From Dehalococcoidia bacterium (lineage in GTDB: Bacteria; Chloroflexota; Dehalococcoidia; Dehalococcoidales; Fen-1064): 39,052 bases of DNA. The notes under the pieces were generated by a model. It saw only the letters and a program-made list of their open reading frames with translations, was not told the origin of the DNA and made no database searches. Where the stretch lies: positions 1 to 39,052 of the forward strand of contig DUFD01000034.1 of NCBI GenBank assembly GCA_011171075.1, given 5' to 3'. Below, one piece after another: positions 8,391 through 16,322 of this stretch (the first letter of the stretch is position 1; each line of letters opens with the position of its first letter). The position numbers and the translations under genes are program-made.

Positions 8391-8424
8391 CAAAATAAAA
8401 GGGCACTCCCGAACGGAAGGCCCT
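8391..8424 (-). terminator. Intrinsic terminator of the kinase/regulator operon
   Basis: On the minus strand the stem GGGC-CTTCC, tetraloop GTTC, GGAG(T)-GCCC is followed at once by TTTTATTTT. It begins 24 bases after the stop of the OmpR-family regulator at 8448 and closes the three-gene minus-strand operon. Confidence 0.75.
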
Positions 8425-8447
8425 GTACTGCGGTGACTGACTGGCTA

Positions 8448-9146
8448 TCAATCAGGTTTAATAAACATATAGCCGAGTCCGATTTTGGTGGCAATAAAGC
8501 GTGGTTTCTTAGAATCGTCTTCCAGTTTATGTCGCAGGCGGGCCATGTTGACCCGCAGAAGGTGGTGCTCACCGACATAGTCCTCACCCCATACTTCCCT
8601 TAGTATCTGGTCAGGGGTAAGCACCCGCCCGGCATTTCTCACCAGATAGGAAAGCAGCCTGTATTCTGTAGCGGTCAGGTCCAGCACCCGTTCACCGAGA
8701 ACGACACGATGCCAGGTGAAGTCAATTGTCAGGTCATGGGACGAGAATACTGGCTGGTAATGCTCAGTCCGAAAGACAGAGCGACGTAATACAGACCTTA
8801 CGCGTGCTGCCAGTTCCCCGGAGGAGAAGGGTTTGGTCAGGTAGTCATCGGCACCGGCATCCAGCCCCTTTATCTTCTCCTCTTCATTACCCTTGGCGGT
8901 TACGATGATTATCGGCACCTGAGAGAACTCGCGGATACGCTCGCATACGGTGTACCCGTCCATGTTTGGCATCATGATATCAAGCAGCATCAGGTCCGGG
9001 CTTTCTTCGATAAACATGTCAATTGCTGCCTCACCCGTGCCGACCTTGAGCACGCGGTAACCCTCCAGGTCTAAAATACGCTGCATCATACGCACAACGT
9101 AGATGTCATCGTCAACCACGAGAACGGATGTCTTCTTTGATGGCAT
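8448..9146 (-). CDS. OmpR/PhoB-family response regulator
   Basis: A 232-residue response regulator. The receiver (residues ~6-120) has the acidic pair in LVVDDDIY, phosphoacceptor Asp in PDLMLLDIMMPNMDGY, Thr in IIIVTAKG and Lys in DDYLTKPFSSGEL. A C-terminal winged helix (~135-230) shows the PhoB-type core LTATEYRLLSYLVRNAGRVLTPDQIL, WGEDYVGEHHLLRVNMARLRHKLE and the wing FIATKIGLGYMF. It should bind direct repeats in target promoters when phosphorylated. ATG at 9146 is chosen over an in-frame upstream start at 9176 because GGAAG precedes it; this puts it one base after the stop of the preceding receiver gene. Cotranscribed with the histidine kinase, so it is the likely output of that kinase. 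Confidence 0.93.
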   Translation of the reverse strand: MPSKKTSVLVVDDDIYVVRMMQRILDLEGYRVLKVGTGEAAIDMFIEESPDLMLLDIMMPNMDGYTVCERIREFSQVPIIIVTAKGNEEEKIKGLDAGADDYLTKPFSSGELAARVRSVLRRSVFRTEHYQPVFSSHDLTIDFTWHRVVLGERVLDLTATEYRLLSYLVRNAGRVLTPDQILREVWGEDYVGEHHLLRVNMARLRHKLEDDSKKPRFIATKIGLGYMFIKPD

Positions 9147-9147
9147 T

Positions 9148-9528
9148 TCAGAGCTTCCTTTCCCGAGTGAGCACATTATGGACGGTTTCTTTTAACCGGG
9201 CAGCACTTAAGGGCTTGACGAGGTAATCAATGGCACCGATAGCCAGCGCCTGGCTTCGCCGAGATTCCGCAGCCGAGGCAGTAAACATGACCACCGGCAC
9301 CCTGGATAGGTGCGGGTCACCCTTCAACTCGGTCAGTAATGCCCAGCCATCACAGTCAGGAAGCCTCAGGTCCAGCAGAACAAGAGATACCGGATACTGT
9401 CTCAGCATTCTCAGACCTTCACTACCATTAACCGCCTGAAGGACCCGGTAGCCTTCAAGCTCAAGTACACGGGCAGCAAAGTCACGGATATCTTCTTCGT
9501 CTTCAATTATGAGGATTTCCGTCGCCAC
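9148..9528 (-). CDS. Receiver-only response regulator
   Basis: A 126-residue single receiver domain: acidic cluster in ILIIEDEEDIRDF, phosphoacceptor Asp in VSLVLLDLRLPDCDGW, Thr in VVMFTASA and Lys in IDYLVKPLSAARL. No output domain. The start is taken as GTG at 9528, which has a strong GGGGAGGAAG site before it; the ATG pair at 9549/9546 lies upstream of that site. The chosen start overlaps the end of the kinase gene by 26 bp, indicating translational coupling. It probably acts as a phosphate shuttle or diffusible receiver between the kinase and the downstream OmpR-type regulator. Confidence 0.87.
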   Translation of the reverse strand: MATEILIIEDEEDIRDFAARVLELEGYRVLQAVNGSEGLRMLRQYPVSLVLLDLRLPDCDGWALLTELKGDPHLSRVPVVMFTASAAESRRSQALAIGAIDYLVKPLSAARLKETVHNVLTRERKL

Positions 9529-11044
9529 GGCTTTCTTCCTCCCCATCATTGACCAACGGTAGAGTGAAGTAGAAGGTACTCCCCACACCTACCTGACTCT
9601 CAGCCCAGATACGGCCACCGTGGGCTTCAACCATCCCCCGGCAGACAGACAGCCCCAGTCCCAGGCCTTTGCTACCCTGTGTCAGCCTTTGTTCGGCACG
9701 ATACATGCGGTCGAACACCTTCTCGATATCCTCCGAGGGGATACCTATCCCCTCATCGGAAACGCTGATGCAAATTTCCGTATCGGTATACTCAGCGTCA
9801 ATCACTACATTGCTTTCTTTATCAGAGTATTTAATGGCATTGTCGATAAGGTTATCAAGCACCTGCCTGATTCGCCTGGAGTCAACAGTTGCCACAGGTA
9901 ACCCGTTTCTCACATGCGATATCACTTTGCCAGCTGGTGCGGTAAGACGGGCGTCCGATACGGCCTCCTCGATAATCCTGGAAATATTGGTGGGCAATTT
10001 CTCCAGCTTCATCAGCCCGGCGTCCATCCGTGACATATCAAGAAGATGGTCAACCAGTTCCGTCAGACGGTCAGTGGCACGGTCTATCGACTTTAGGTGC
10101 TGCTGTTTTTCACTCTCTGGCAACCGTCGGTCGTAGTCGAGGAGCATAGTGGAGTAGCCCTTGATAACAGCCAGCGGCGTCCGCAGTTCGTGGGAAACAG
10201 TAGAGAGAAGATTGGTCTTGAGTTTGTCCAGCTCCTCGTACTCGACCATCTTGGTCTCAAGCTGTTTGTGCTCGGTGATGTCAATGTTGTTGCCCAGGGT
10301 GGCCGGTCTTCCCTGATATTGAATGGTCGTGACTGTTTCCATCACCCAGCCGACCTCTCCGGCCTTATTAACAATTCTGTACTCGTACGGCTGGGCCAGC
10401 TCTGCCGACAGCATCCTGGCGACATTTTCCCGAAAGGTTTCCCGGTCATCCAGATGAACATATCGCAGAGGGTCTGTGCCCAGCAGTTCTTCCTCACTAT
10501 AACCAAGGAGACTCTGCAACTGGGGATTGGCATACAGATACCTGCCATCCTGTACAATGTAGACACCCATCGGGGAGCGGTGGGACAGGTCTTCGAACCG
10601 TTCCTCGGCATTCCTGCGTTCAGCCAGTTCTCGTCGGGCCTGCTGATATAGCCGCCTGTTTTCCATGACGAGGCGCTGCTTCTCTATCGCTTCGCCGACG
10701 GTGAGTAACACCTCGTCTATATTCAACGGTTTAATCAGATATGCTGAGGCCCCCTGAATCAAAGCGGATACAGCCGACTCCAGGGAAGCATAAGCGGTCA
10801 TCATGATGACCACCATATCGGGACATACCTGCTTCATCGACATCAGGACATCGATGCCCTGCATGTCTGGCAACTCGACATTCAACAAGGCTACGTTGTA
10901 GAACCGACGCACGACCTGCTCAATCGCCTCGCGTCCTGTCCCTACTGCCTCTACCTCGTAGCCTTTCCGACGGAATACCCTGGTCAGGTTGTCGCGGGTA
11001 TTACTGTCGCCATCGATTATCAGGATGCTCGTCTTCTCATCCAT
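9503..11044 (-). CDS. Hybrid histidine kinase: N-terminal pseudo-receiver, PAS, HisKA, HATPase
   Basis: A 513-residue soluble kinase. Domain order: receiver (~5-120), coiled linker (~125-150), PAS (~150-260), HisKA dimerisation/phosphoacceptor (~270-335) with His285 in STVSHELRTPLAVI, and HATPase_c (~375-500) with the N box DNLIDNAIKYS, G1 DEGIGIP and G2 GLGLGLSV. No transmembrane segment, so it senses a cytoplasmic signal, possibly through PAS. In the receiver, the position that normally holds the phosphoacceptor Asp reads Asn55 (ALLNVELPDMQG), while Asp11/Asp13, Thr83 and Lys105 are kept; the domain is therefore probably not phosphorylated. First gene of a three-gene operon with two downstream receivers. 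Confidence 0.93.
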   Translation of the reverse strand: MDEKTSILIIDGDSNTRDNLTRVFRRKGYEVEAVGTGREAIEQVVRRFYNVALLNVELPDMQGIDVLMSMKQVCPDMVVIMMTAYASLESAVSALIQGASAYLIKPLNIDEVLLTVGEAIEKQRLVMENRRLYQQARRELAERRNAEERFEDLSHRSPMGVYIVQDGRYLYANPQLQSLLGYSEEELLGTDPLRYVHLDDRETFRENVARMLSAELAQPYEYRIVNKAGEVGWVMETVTTIQYQGRPATLGNNIDITEHKQLETKMVEYEELDKLKTNLLSTVSHELRTPLAVIKGYSTMLLDYDRRLPESEKQQHLKSIDRATDRLTELVDHLLDMSRMDAGLMKLEKLPTNISRIIEEAVSDARLTAPAGKVISHVRNGLPVATVDSRRIRQVLDNLIDNAIKYSDKESNVVIDAEYTDTEICISVSDEGIGIPSEDIEKVFDRMYRAEQRLTQGSKGLGLGLSVCRGMVEAHGGRIWAESQVGVGSTFYFTLPLVNDGEEESRGDGNPHN

Positions 11045-11343
11045 CTCTTCCTCTGCCCCACCGAGACCCTGATGAAAAAAATAACAAGAAATACCCCTTT
11101 ATGTCTGCACACACGCTTTAGAGTGCAGACAATTCCAGGGGAATCTCCTGTCGATTACGCCCTCCATTACTCCCCGCCGGAGACCGACTGGCTCCGACCA
11201 GTCCTATCCCCATATATCACTAAAATACCTCAGTCTGAAAAATTGTACTATTGGTAGGTCTACCTAGTTAGCTTCGAGATAGTCCCCTAGTTCCGATACT
11301 AAGGCGTACTATCCAGATTGGTCTGCTACAGTTGAGCAAGTCA

Positions 11344-11397
11344 AAGAGGGGCTAAGCCCCTCTTAATAAATTTTCCCCTTCCCCAGAGGGGAAGGGG
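11344..11397. repeat. Tandem GC-rich hairpins, repeat-like element
   Basis: Two perfect inverted repeats 10 bases apart: AAGAGGGG / CCCCTCTT (11344-11364, 5-base loop) and CCCCTTCCCC / GGGGAAGGGG (11375-11397, 3-base loop). The simple purine/pyrimidine composition resembles dispersed intergenic hairpin repeats, but only one copy occurs in this window, so the repeat status is unproven. Confidence 0.4.
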
Positions 11398-11455
11398 ATA
11401 CAGGTGATGGGGCCAACACCAGGAAAGACGACCACTACCTCAGATACATCAACAG

Positions 11456-11486
11456 AGAGGGAGTGCGTCTCTTACGCACTCCCTCT
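11456..11486. terminator. Strong 13-bp hairpin, probable bidirectional terminator
   Basis: A perfect stem AGAGGGAGTGCGT / ACGCACTCCCTCT with a 5-base loop, 31 bases after the stop of the CoA-transferase at 11518 (minus strand). T content after the stem is modest on both strands (TATATAAT on plus), so termination efficiency is uncertain. Confidence 0.55.
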
Positions 11487-11517
11487 ATATAATAGTTCAG
11501 TCTATAAACAGCCTGCC

Positions 11518-12825
11518 TCAGCGTACCTCAGGTAAAAAGTCCATGCCGATATGGCCTTCTTCCTCAAGCTGCCGGTACTCTTCGTCGGATACTCCCAAGA
11601 GTTCTTTGTAAACGTATTCGTTGTGCTCACCGAGGCGGACCGGCGGTCGGCGGATGCTGTTCGGCACACGCGAAATCTTAAAGCTTAAACCAGGGTAGAT
11701 ATGAGTGCCGCACTCCTCGTGAGTAAGTTCCTGGAAGAATCCCCGCTCCTTGAGATGAGGGTCAGTATAGGCGTCATCCTCAAAGATAATCGGTCCGGCG
11801 GGGACACCCTCGTTTTGAAGCAGGTACATCAGGTCGTAGTGGTTGTGCTTCATTGTCCACTCTTCGATATGCCTGTCTAGCTCATCTTGATTGTTCTCAC
11901 GACTCAGCCTACTGGCAAACTTCTCATCGCGTGCCCATTCCGGGTCGCCCATGGCGCGGCAGAGTCCCTGCCACTCCTCATCTGTAGTGACGGTGATGTT
12001 CACCCAGCGGTCTTCCCTCGGGCAACGGTAGCAGCCACAGGGGGCCGCGCCGGGCATGCGGTTTGCCATACTCTCCTGGACACGATTATTCATGGTGTAG
12101 TCCATGATAGCCTCACCGAGATGGGGCATCGTGGCCTCAGCCTGGGCCATGTCAATGTGCTGTCCCTTGCCGGTACGGTTACGATAGTACAAGGCCATCA
12201 GAACTGCCAGGGCGGCGGTCGCTCCGGCGGCCTCGTCGGCATGATAAACGGTCGATGTCGTCGACGGGTCACTGTCGGGGTATCCTCTGAGAGCGGTATG
12301 GCCAATGAACCCCTCCTGATGGACACCAAGCGCCCGGTAATACTTATAGGGTCCAGTGCCACCGAAACCGGGCATGGAGAGCATTATCAGCTTCGGGTTG
12401 ATCTCTTTCAAGACATCGTAGGTCAAGCCAAGGTTCTCCTTAACATGCGGGGCATTGCTCTCCAGGAAAACATCGCTTATTGAGATAAGCTTTTTAAACA
12501 TCTCTATGCCCTTGGGCTGCGTCAGGTCCATGGTGCATCCAAGCTTATTCCGGGCGTGAGCATTGAAAAGGGTCCAGCGATTCCACGGCCGGAAACTAAC
12601 GTCACGACCGCAGTAGGTGGCTATCCCTCCAGTCCTAATGGGGTCGGACACTATCGCCTGGTTTGGATGCGCGGTACCTCCCCTGGTGAGTACCTGGAAA
12701 TGCTTGATTGATTCAACACGTATAACCTCGGCCCCCCAGTCGGCCAGGTTCATAGTAGCGAACGGGCCGGCGTAGATAACCGTGATATCAACAACCCTTA
12801 TGCCTTCCAAAGGTAATTTAGCCAT
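11518..12825 (-). CDS. CaiB/BaiF (class III) CoA-transferase
   Basis: A 435-residue class III CoA-transferase, a family that moves CoA between carboxylic acids through an aspartyl-CoA thioester. The N-terminal fold VVDITVIYAGPFATMNLADWG and AEVIRVE is characteristic, as are LDLTQP-type (MDLTQPKGIEMF), the SMPGFGGTGPY loop and the C-terminal PAGPI and RLGEHNEYVYKEL. The catalytic Asp (Asp169 in formyl-CoA transferase) corresponds to Asp197 in HADEAAG and is present. An insertion around residues 45-85 is longer than in formyl-CoA transferase. The ATG at 12825 is preferred to one at 12831 because the AGGGA site is too close to the latter. Follows the second CoA-transferase gene by 44 bp; acids used are unknown. 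Confidence 0.9.
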   Translation of the reverse strand: MAKLPLEGIRVVDITVIYAGPFATMNLADWGAEVIRVESIKHFQVLTRGGTAHPNQAIVSDPIRTGGIATYCGRDVSFRPWNRWTLFNAHARNKLGCTMDLTQPKGIEMFKKLISISDVFLESNAPHVKENLGLTYDVLKEINPKLIMLSMPGFGGTGPYKYYRALGVHQEGFIGHTALRGYPDSDPSTTSTVYHADEAAGATAALAVLMALYYRNRTGKGQHIDMAQAEATMPHLGEAIMDYTMNNRVQESMANRMPGAAPCGCYRCPREDRWVNITVTTDEEWQGLCRAMGDPEWARDEKFASRLSRENNQDELDRHIEEWTMKHNHYDLMYLLQNEGVPAGPIIFEDDAYTDPHLKERGFFQELTHEECGTHIYPGLSFKISRVPNSIRRPPVRLGEHNEYVYKELLGVSDEEYRQLEEEGHIGMDFLPEVR

Positions 12826-12869
12826 AATCATTCCCTTTCTTTCACAACTACTGTGCCTTTAGAAACAGC

Positions 12870-14084
12870 TCAAATTACGCCCTGCTCTTTTAGCCGCGTC
12901 AGGTCTTCCTCGGAGTACCCCAACTCACCGTAGACCTCGGCATTATGCTCACCCAGCCGGGGGGCTGGCCGACTTACCCGCCAGGGGGTCTCATCCATCT
13001 TAAAAGGCGCTCCGGGGTAGGTGAGTTTTCCGGCAACGGGATGCTCTATTTCCTCCCAGAACCCTCTCGCTTTCCAGTGAGGGTCGTTCACCAAATCACC
13101 GGGTGTGTTTATCGGCCCGCAGAGTACCCCGGCAGCCTGTCCGGCAGTAATAATCTCCAGCTTGGTACGCTCGGAAATCCAGGGGTACCAGATTACACTG
13201 AACCGCTCCAGGTTCTCTGGCTCACGCTGCCCTTCCTGGGTGCAGAATCCAAGGTCGTCCAGCAGGTCAGGCCTGTCCATCATCTGGCATATCCGGTCCC
13301 AGAAGACGAAACCCCCGGTAAGCTGGAAAAAGCCGTCCTTACAGGCATAGATGCCGTAGGGAAATCCGGGGGGGTCCAGCTCCGGGTCAGGCCTGTAGCT
13401 GGTCTCATTGTTATATTGATAGGTAATCAGTTGGCTCATACGGCGGTCGATGGTGCCCATCTGACTTTCAAACATGCTCATGTCAATGTGTTGACCGACA
13501 CCCTGAACCTCGCTGGCGAAGAGGGCAACCATGGTGGCCACCGCCGACATTGTCCCCACCTGGTACTGGATAACATTACCTGCCTTCTTCAGGGGATAGC
13601 GGTCGAACATGCCGGTCTCGTTCATGGCGCCGCCCATGCCATACATAATCAGCTCCGAGGCCTTGAAGTCGCGGTAAGGGCCAGTCTGACCGAAGTTTGA
13701 TATCGAGGTCATCACCAGCTTCGGATTTATCTTCTCTAATTCCTCGAAGGCCATCCCCAGCGATGGCATCACCCCTGGGCTGAAGTTCTCCACGAGGATG
13801 TCGACATCTTTGACAAGCCACCGGAAGATTTCCTGTCCGTCCTGCGATTTCAGGTTGAGAGTGATGCCCCTCTTGCTGGTATTCAGATGTAGAAAGAGGC
13901 CGCTCTTATCAGGATGAGGGTCATCCCCGAGGAAAGGCCCCATCTTTCTGGCCGGGTCTCCTCCGTCGGGCTTCTCAACCTTGATGACATCAGCACCATA
14001 GTCGGCCAGAAGCTTGGTGCAGTAAGGACCGGCTATGTAATGTGTGAGGTCCAGCACCTTGATATCAGATAACGCCTGCTCCAT
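12870..14084 (-). CDS. CaiB/BaiF (class III) CoA-transferase with altered active site
   Basis: A 404-residue class III CoA-transferase homologue: VLDLTHYIAGPYCTKLLADYGADVIKVE, LNLKSQDGQEIF, DILVENFSPGV, SISNFGQTGPY, CGPINTPGDL and RLGEHNAEVYGELG are all family hallmarks and the length is typical. The position of the catalytic Asp, which precedes the conserved Gly by four residues (DxxxG), reads Gln173 (QYQVG), so the normal aspartyl-CoA intermediate could not form in the same way. ATG at 14084 is selected on its GAAGGAAGAG site; an in-frame start at 14126 is upstream of it. First gene of a two-gene minus-strand operon with the other CoA-transferase; together they may form a heteromeric enzyme with one active chain. 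That is inference. Confidence 0.9.
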   Translation of the reverse strand: MEQALSDIKVLDLTHYIAGPYCTKLLADYGADVIKVEKPDGGDPARKMGPFLGDDPHPDKSGLFLHLNTSKRGITLNLKSQDGQEIFRWLVKDVDILVENFSPGVMPSLGMAFEELEKINPKLVMTSISNFGQTGPYRDFKASELIMYGMGGAMNETGMFDRYPLKKAGNVIQYQVGTMSAVATMVALFASEVQGVGQHIDMSMFESQMGTIDRRMSQLITYQYNNETSYRPDPELDPPGFPYGIYACKDGFFQLTGGFVFWDRICQMMDRPDLLDDLGFCTQEGQREPENLERFSVIWYPWISERTKLEIITAGQAAGVLCGPINTPGDLVNDPHWKARGFWEEIEHPVAGKLTYPGAPFKMDETPWRVSRPAPRLGEHNAEVYGELGYSEEDLTRLKEQGVI

Positions 14085-14248
14085 ACTCTTCCTTCTTTCA
14101 AGCTCAGGTACACCCTGGTGAGGCATGTGGTACTACTGAGCCCTAGTCATATAATGGGTGATTTTAAGTCCTCTGCTGAACGGTGTCAAGGAAGTGTGCC
14201 TGTTCAAAGAGGATTCTGTGGGGGTAATGCCCTTTTGCACGTTCCCGC

Positions 14249-14284
14249 TTGCCTGCCCTCGCCACACGTGATAATATCCACGTG
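14249..14284 (+). promoter_or_regulatory. Promoter flanked by paired CACGTG sites
   Basis: TTGCCT (14249-14254), a 17-base spacer and TAATAT (14272-14277) form a good sigma-70-type promoter 32 bases before the kinase start at 14309. Two CACGTG palindromes (14265-14270 and 14279-14284) flank the -10 element with 14-base periodicity, so a dimeric regulator could occlude RNA polymerase there. Confidence 0.5.
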
Positions 14285-14308
14285 AAATACTGTTAATAAA
14301 GGTGGGCA

Positions 14309-14971
14309 GTGAAGGGAGATAAGCTCTTTATACATGAGTGGCATATCAGGGCGGCGAACCAGTCACTGGCACTGCTCCTACCCGAAATAAAGAGCAGTCA
14401 GGGGCGATACATCATTACCGTCGCCGGTGAGTCCGGCAGCGGAAAATCGGAAATCGCCGCCGCTTTATCGGAGGCATTGTCCAAGCATGATATAAAGAGT
14501 GTCATCCTCCAGCAGGACGATTACTTCGTTTACCCACCGAAAACAAACGAGAATATGCGACGTAAGGACATCCGACACGTCGGCATGTCCGAGGTACACC
14601 TCGACCTGATTGACCGTAACCTCGAAGACGCTATCGCCGGAAAGAGTTCCATAAGCAAGCCCCTGGTAATCTTCGATGAAGACCGTATCACCGAGGAAAC
14701 CGTCGACCTCGAAGGAATCAAGGTAATTATCGTTGAAGGAACCTACACCACCACCCTGAAGAATGCCCACCAGCATATCTTCATCGACCGCAACTATATT
14801 GACACCCTGGAGGCACGCCGACAGCGGGCCAGGGAAACCCAGGACGAGTTCCTTGAAAGGGTGCTAAAAATCGAGCACGACATCATCAAGCCACATGGGA
14901 CGAGAGCGGATATCATCATAACCAGAGACTACGAGGCGAAACGGAATGAACCGGAAAACAAGCAGCCTTAA
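14309..14971 (+). CDS. Uridine-kinase/phosphoribulokinase-like P-loop kinase
   Basis: A 220-residue P-loop NTPase of the uridine kinase/phosphoribulokinase superfamily. Walker A is VAGESGSGKSEIA near residue 38; LQQDDYFVYPPKTN matches the family's acidic DDYY-type substrate loop, and VIIVEGTYTT is the Walker B-like strand of this family. The lid region HIFIDRNYIDTLEARRQRARE follows. It should phosphorylate a small hydroxylated substrate such as a nucleoside or sugar; the exact one cannot be inferred. GTG start with a ribosome-like AAAGGTGG. It overlaps the glycosyltransferase gene by 26 bp and heads the five-gene operon, so the substrate is probably a precursor in that sugar pathway. Confidence 0.8.
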   Translation: MKGDKLFIHEWHIRAANQSLALLLPEIKSSQGRYIITVAGESGSGKSEIAAALSEALSKHDIKSVILQQDDYFVYPPKTNENMRRKDIRHVGMSEVHLDLIDRNLEDAIAGKSSISKPLVIFDEDRITEETVDLEGIKVIIVEGTYTTTLKNAHQHIFIDRNYIDTLEARRQRARETQDEFLERVLKIEHDIIKPHGTRADIIITRDYEAKRNEPENKQP

Positions 14972-16220
14972 GAAAATCTGCATGCTGAGTACCCACGGAT
15001 ACTTCGACCCCGTCCCGCAGCTCGGCAGGACCGATACCGGCGGGCAGGTTGTCTACGTGCTGCAACTGGCCAAGGCCTTAACCACATACGATATAAAGGT
15101 TGATATCTACACCCGGTGGTTCGACCGTACCAAGCCCCAGATTGACCCCGTTCCCGATAATGCCGATGTAAGAGTTATCCGGATACCGGCCGGGCCGTGG
15201 GAGTTTATACCCAAGGAAGAAATCTACGATGTTCTGCCGGAACTGGCCGCGAACATGACAGCCTTCATCCGTCAGCACAGTCTGGACTATGACCTCTTTC
15301 ACGGCCACTATGTGGATGCCGGAATTATCACCCTCGATGTCGCCAGAGCATTTGACCGGCCGGCCTTTTTTACAGCCCACTCGCTGGGAGCCTGGAAAAG
15401 GGAGCAGATGGGCGGCGACCCCGCAGAGATGGAAAGGAAATTCAGGTTCAGCCACCGTATAGCCGAAGAGCTCCGCATCTTCAGGTCGGTAAGAGCGCAG
15501 ACAGTCACCACCGGGGTGCAGAAGGAAAAGCTTGAGGAGCTTTACGGATTCACCTCCGGGGATGTTGCCGTTATTTCACCGGGGGTAGATATTCACACCT
15601 TCCGTCCGCTGGAAAGCGGTGAGAGCAGAATGGACATCGGGCTGCCGGAGAGATATATCCTCTGTCTGAGCCGGATAGACTCGAACAAAGGCCACGACCT
15701 TCTGCTCAATGCCTTTAGCCTGGTGTGTAAATCGGTCCCGGATATCCACCTTGTTATCGGCGGCGGTTCAACGAGCAAGGCCGGACCGACCGAGCTTGAA
15801 GTCCTAGCAAACATGAAACGAATCATCGCCGAGAAAAAGATGGAGAAACAAGTCCATATCACGGGCTATATCCCGGACGAGCACCTGGTGGCGGCCTATC
15901 GCCAGGCGGAGATGTTCGTCCTGCCGTCTATCTTCGAGCCATTCGGTATGACCGCCCTAGAGTCGATGGCCTGTGGCAGACCGGTGGTAGCCTCCCGACT
16001 GGGCGGCATACGGGAGGTCGTTACCTCGGAAGAAAGCGGGCTGCTGGTTGACCCCGCCGACCCCGCGGAGTTCTCCACCGCTATCATAAGGCTCCTTAAC
16101 GACAAACCACTTGCCGGGCGTATCAGTGAGCAGGGACGTGAAATTGTCCGCGAGAGATATAGCTGGGAGGCCATCGCAGTACGGCATATCGAGTTTTACG
16201 AGAAATACCTGAACAGGTAA
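14946..16220 (+). CDS. GT4 glycosyltransferase, sucrose-phosphate-synthase-like
   Basis: A 424-residue retaining GT-B glycosyltransferase of family 4. The N-terminus MLSTHGYFDP and LGRTDTGGQVVYVLQLAKAL is the pattern of sucrose-phosphate and mannosylfructose-phosphate synthases; FHGHYVDAG and TAHSLGAWKREQMGGD also fit that subgroup. The C-terminal donor domain has LSRIDSNKGHDLLLNA and the E-x7-E nucleotide-sugar motif in FEPFGMTALESMACGRPVV. It likely joins an NDP-activated sugar to a phosphorylated or plain polyol/sugar acceptor, giving an osmolyte-like glycoside or a lipid/protein glycan precursor. The gene overlaps the upstream kinase by 26 bp (translational coupling). Specific donor and acceptor are not determined. 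Confidence 0.85.
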   Translation: MNRKTSSLKKICMLSTHGYFDPVPQLGRTDTGGQVVYVLQLAKALTTYDIKVDIYTRWFDRTKPQIDPVPDNADVRVIRIPAGPWEFIPKEEIYDVLPELAANMTAFIRQHSLDYDLFHGHYVDAGIITLDVARAFDRPAFFTAHSLGAWKREQMGGDPAEMERKFRFSHRIAEELRIFRSVRAQTVTTGVQKEKLEELYGFTSGDVAVISPGVDIHTFRPLESGESRMDIGLPERYILCLSRIDSNKGHDLLLNAFSLVCKSVPDIHLVIGGGSTSKAGPTELEVLANMKRIIAEKKMEKQVHITGYIPDEHLVAAYRQAEMFVLPSIFEPFGMTALESMACGRPVVASRLGGIREVVTSEESGLLVDPADPAEFSTAIIRLLNDKPLAGRISEQGREIVRERYSWEAIAVRHIEFYEKYLNR

Positions 16221-16263
16221 CTGCAGCCTGCTTCCTCCCGGAGATATTCTCGAACCGTCACAT

Positions 16264-16293
16264 TTGCACGGGGCAATCATCTGCGTGTAACAT
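16264..16293 (+). promoter_or_regulatory. Weak internal promoter candidate
   Basis: TTGCAC and TAACAT separated by 18 bases in the 102-bp gap before the DegT aminotransferase gene. This is the only sizeable gap in the operon, so an internal promoter is plausible; the -10 match is mediocre. Confidence 0.3.
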
Positions 16294-16322
16294 TTATTCA
16301 GTGGGCGAATACTGGAGGTGTT

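Larger units (their letters stand above)
11045..11517. other. Intergenic region with hairpins, no gene
   Basis: About 470 bp between the kinase operon start and the end of the CoA-transferase gene, both on the minus strand. It should carry the kinase promoter: a minus-strand TACAAT near 11243 is preceded by only a poor -35, with a TAGGTCTACCTA palindrome (near 11256) in between. It also holds three strong hairpins described separately. I see no convincing coding frame; a 61-codon plus-strand frame at 11072 lacks a ribosome site and protein-like composition. Confidence 0.6.

Noticed and set aside
11072-11257. 61-codon plus-strand frame in the intergenic region
   Set aside because: No ribosome site, no protein-like pattern, and it covers the expected kinase promoter.
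12945-13700. 251-codon plus-strand open frame opposite the CoA-transferase
   Set aside because: Antisense to a clear family member, no ribosome site or domain.
13660-13720. Glu in KASELIMYG considered as a substitute for the catalytic Asp of the CoA-transferase
   Set aside because: Comparison with formyl-CoA transferase puts the catalytic Asp further on, four residues before the conserved Gly, so this Glu is not the equivalent position.
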